From Saccharopolyspora ipomoeae (GTDB lineage: Bacteria; Actinomycetota; Actinomycetes; Mycobacteriales; Pseudonocardiaceae): 64,000 nucleotides of DNA. Location: assembly GCF_029952525.1 (NCBI RefSeq), contig NZ_JASAOF010000023.1:37141-101140 (forward strand). The letters run 5' to 3'. A program made the position numbers and the translations under genes. Shown here piece by piece: positions 43,278 through 64,000 of this stretch (its first letter is position 1; each line of letters opens with the position of its first letter). The notes under the pieces are model-generated. The model worked only from the letters and a program-made list of their open reading frames with translations, did not search any database and had not been told where the DNA came from.

Positions 43278-45262
43278 ATGTGCGGAATCACGGGATTCGC
43301 CGCTCCAGCGCTGACGGGGCGGGCCGACGAGGTGCTGCCCTCGATGCTCGCGCTGATCCACCACCGCGGGCCGGACGAAGCCGGGTACTACGTCGACGAC
43401 GGGGTGGCGATGGGCACCGCCCGTCTGTCCATCGTGGACATCGACAGCGGTTCCCAGCCGATCGGCGACCCGACCGAGCGGTTCTGGATCTGCTTCAACG
43501 GCGAGCTGTACAACCACGTCGAGCTGCGCGCCGAGCTGGCCGCGCTGGGCCGCCCGTTCCGCACCCGCTCGGACACCGAGGTCGTGCTGCAGGCCTGGAT
43601 CCAATGGGGCCCGGACTGCCTGCGTCGGTTCAACGGAGCGTTCGCGTTCGCCGTCCGCGACGCCGAGGCGGACGAGCTGTTCCTGGCCCGCGACCGCTTC
43701 GGCAAGCGGCCCCTGTTCTACGCCGACCGGCCCGGCGAGCTGCTGTTCGCCTCCGAGCTCAAGGCGTTCCGCGCGGTGCCCGGATTCCGCTACGAGCTGG
43801 ACCCGCGCGAACTGGCCTCCACGTTCGCGACCTGGACCCCGCTGCCGGACCGGTCGGTGTTCCAGGGCGTGCGGCAGCTGCCGATGGGCTCCTGCATGGT
43901 GGTGCGGGGCGATCGCCGCGAAGTGCGCACCTACGAGCCGTTGGCGGTGGGCGCGCTGCCGTTCGAGGGCGGCGCGGACGAGGCCGTCGAACTGGTGCGG
44001 GAGAGCCTGCACCGCGCCGTGGAACTGCGGCTGCGCAGCGACGTGGAGGTCGGGGTCTACCTCAGCGGGGGCCTGGACTCGTCGATCGTCACCCAGCTCG
44101 CGACGCAGCTCTCGCCGCACCAGGTGCGCACCTTCTCGGTGTCGTTCGAGGACGCCGAGTTCGACGAGTCCCGCCACCAGGAGCTCGTCGCCGAGCACCT
44201 CGGGACCCGGCACTCCGCGCTGAAGATCACCGGCGCCGACATCGCCGCGCACTTCCCGGACGCCGTCGAGCACGCCGAAGCGCCCGCGTTCCGCACCGCC
44301 TTCGTGCCGATGTTCCTGCTGTCCCGGCACGTCCGGGACTCCGGGATCAAGACGATCCTGAGCGGGGAGGGCGCCGACGAGGCCTTCCTCGGCTATTCGC
44401 TGTTCCGCGAGACCACCCTGCGCGCGGAGTGGGGCGAGCTGTCCGAGCAGCAGCGCCTCGACCGGCTCGCCGGGCTCAACCCGGAACTCGCGCACTTCGG
44501 CTCCGCGCACCGCAAGCACCTGCTGGGGCTGTTCGAGCAGTTCGCCACCGAGCGGATGCCCGGCCTCTTCTCGCACGAGATCCGCTACCAGAACGGCAGA
44601 TTCGCCACCCGCCTGCTCAAGGACCGGGCCACCGACCCGTTCGCCGACCTGTTCGCGCTGGTGCGGGACACCCCCGGCTACGCGGACCTGTCGGCGACGC
44701 AGAAGGCCCAGTGGCTGGAGTACAAGACCCTCCTGGCCGGGTACCTGCTGTCCACCCAGGGAGAGCGGATGGGCCTGGCGCACTCGGTGGAGAACCGCTG
44801 CCCCTTCCTGGACCCGGACGTGGTGCGCGCGGCGCGCGCGGTGAACCTGCGCTTCGACGACGGCTCGGACGAGAAGCGGTTGCTCAAGGACGCGTTCCGC
44901 GCCGTGCTGCCGGAACGCAGCGTCACCCGGCCCAAGCAGCCGTACCGCGCCCCCGGCAGCGCCGCGTTCAAGGAGCAGCGCCCGGAGTACCTGGAGCTGC
45001 TGCTGTCCGAGACCGAGCTCAGCCGGATCGACCCGATCGATCCGGTCTTCGCCCGCAAGCTGGTCAACAAGATCATGGCGACCCCGGCGGCGGAGATCAG
45101 CACCAAGGAGGACCAGGCGTTCGTCCTCCTGCTCTCGACCGCCGTCCTGCACCACCGCTTCGTGCAAGGCGCCGCACTGCCCGGCGGCGCAGGACCCGAC
45201 GGCGCCCTGAACCTGCGCACCACCGTTGACCGGCGGGGCCGCGCCCGCCTGGGAGGAACCCG

Positions 45263-45266
<4 letters not shown>
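43278..45266 (+). CDS. Asparagine-synthase-like amidotransferase (malonyl-ACP amidation)
   Basis: 662 residues from ATG 43278. The N-terminal Ntn glutaminase begins MCGITGFAAPALTGRAD, exposing catalytic Cys2 after Met removal, with HHRGPDEAG and FNGELYNHVELR. The C-terminal synthetase has the PP-loop SGGLDSS at residues 263-269. It would activate a carboxylate with ATP and transfer ammonia from Gln. In glutarimide polyketide clusters the homologue converts malonyl-ACP to malonamyl-ACP, the starter whose amide nitrogen ends up in the glutarimide ring. The last 4 nt overlap the PKS start (ATGA). Confidence 0.92.

Positions 45267-64000
<18,734 letters not shown>

Overview
The window is high-GC DNA with actinobacterial gene content. 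GTG and TTG starts are frequent, stop and start codons overlap by 4 nt in operons, and there are a DUF397 gene beside a DUF5753 remnant, a DUF574 methyltransferase, AfsR/LuxR-type regulators and Tat-exported enzymes. An origin in the Pseudonocardiales (Saccharopolyspora/Amycolatopsis type) is my inference from this content; no rRNA or other marker gene is present to prove it.

Layout. 1-8.2 kb is housekeeping or accessory DNA: the end of a BCCT osmolyte transporter, a GNAT-AAA+ fusion, a Tat-exported PhoX/DUF839 protein, a LysR regulator, a TRIC/UPF0126 membrane protein with a long tail, and a secreted S33 peptidase. 8.2-19.2 kb is one compact ten-gene operon whose genes overlap or abut. It encodes an ATP-grasp ligase, a DUF364 putative heavy-metal-chelation protein, a cysteine-synthase-like PLP enzyme, a dipeptide epimerase, an MFS exporter, a methyltransferase and a full Opp/Nik-type ABC importer. 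A Fur-family (Zur-like) palindrome lies just upstream. It reads as an undescribed peptide-type metallophore system with synthesis, export and re-uptake. 19.4-25.8 kb holds two SDRs, a haloacid dehalogenase, a protein with an eCIS-cargo-like AGNR motif, a DUF1097 membrane protein and a broken DUF5753/DUF397 pair. 25.9-29.8 kb (minus strand) is a graspetide-type RiPP cluster: XRE regulator, precursor TgmA, ATP-grasp TgmB and PIMT-like methyltransferase TgmC. 30-41.5 kb holds regulators, oxidoreductases, an aminotransferase and an AI-2E family membrane protein.

42.1-64 kb (open at the right edge) is a trans-AT polyketide synthase locus. A free-standing malonyl acyltransferase, a discrete ACP and an asparagine-synthase-like amidotransferase lead directly into one giant PKS reading frame of at least 6,246 codons. 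It contains no AT domain and has the order KS-DH-KR-ACP / KS-branching(DH-like)-ACP / KS-KR-ACP / KS-ACP / KS-DH-KR-MT-ACP-ACP. The amidotransferase plus the KS-DH-KR-ACP and KS-B-ACP modules are the known signature of glutarimide polyketide assembly (cycloheximide, streptimidone, migrastatin, lactimidomycin type). The predicted early product is a glutarimide carrying a hydroxyl, then a ketone, then an alpha-methyl-enoyl unit.

Start codons were picked from ribosome-binding sites and overlaps. Family assignments come from motifs read by eye, and no database search was run.
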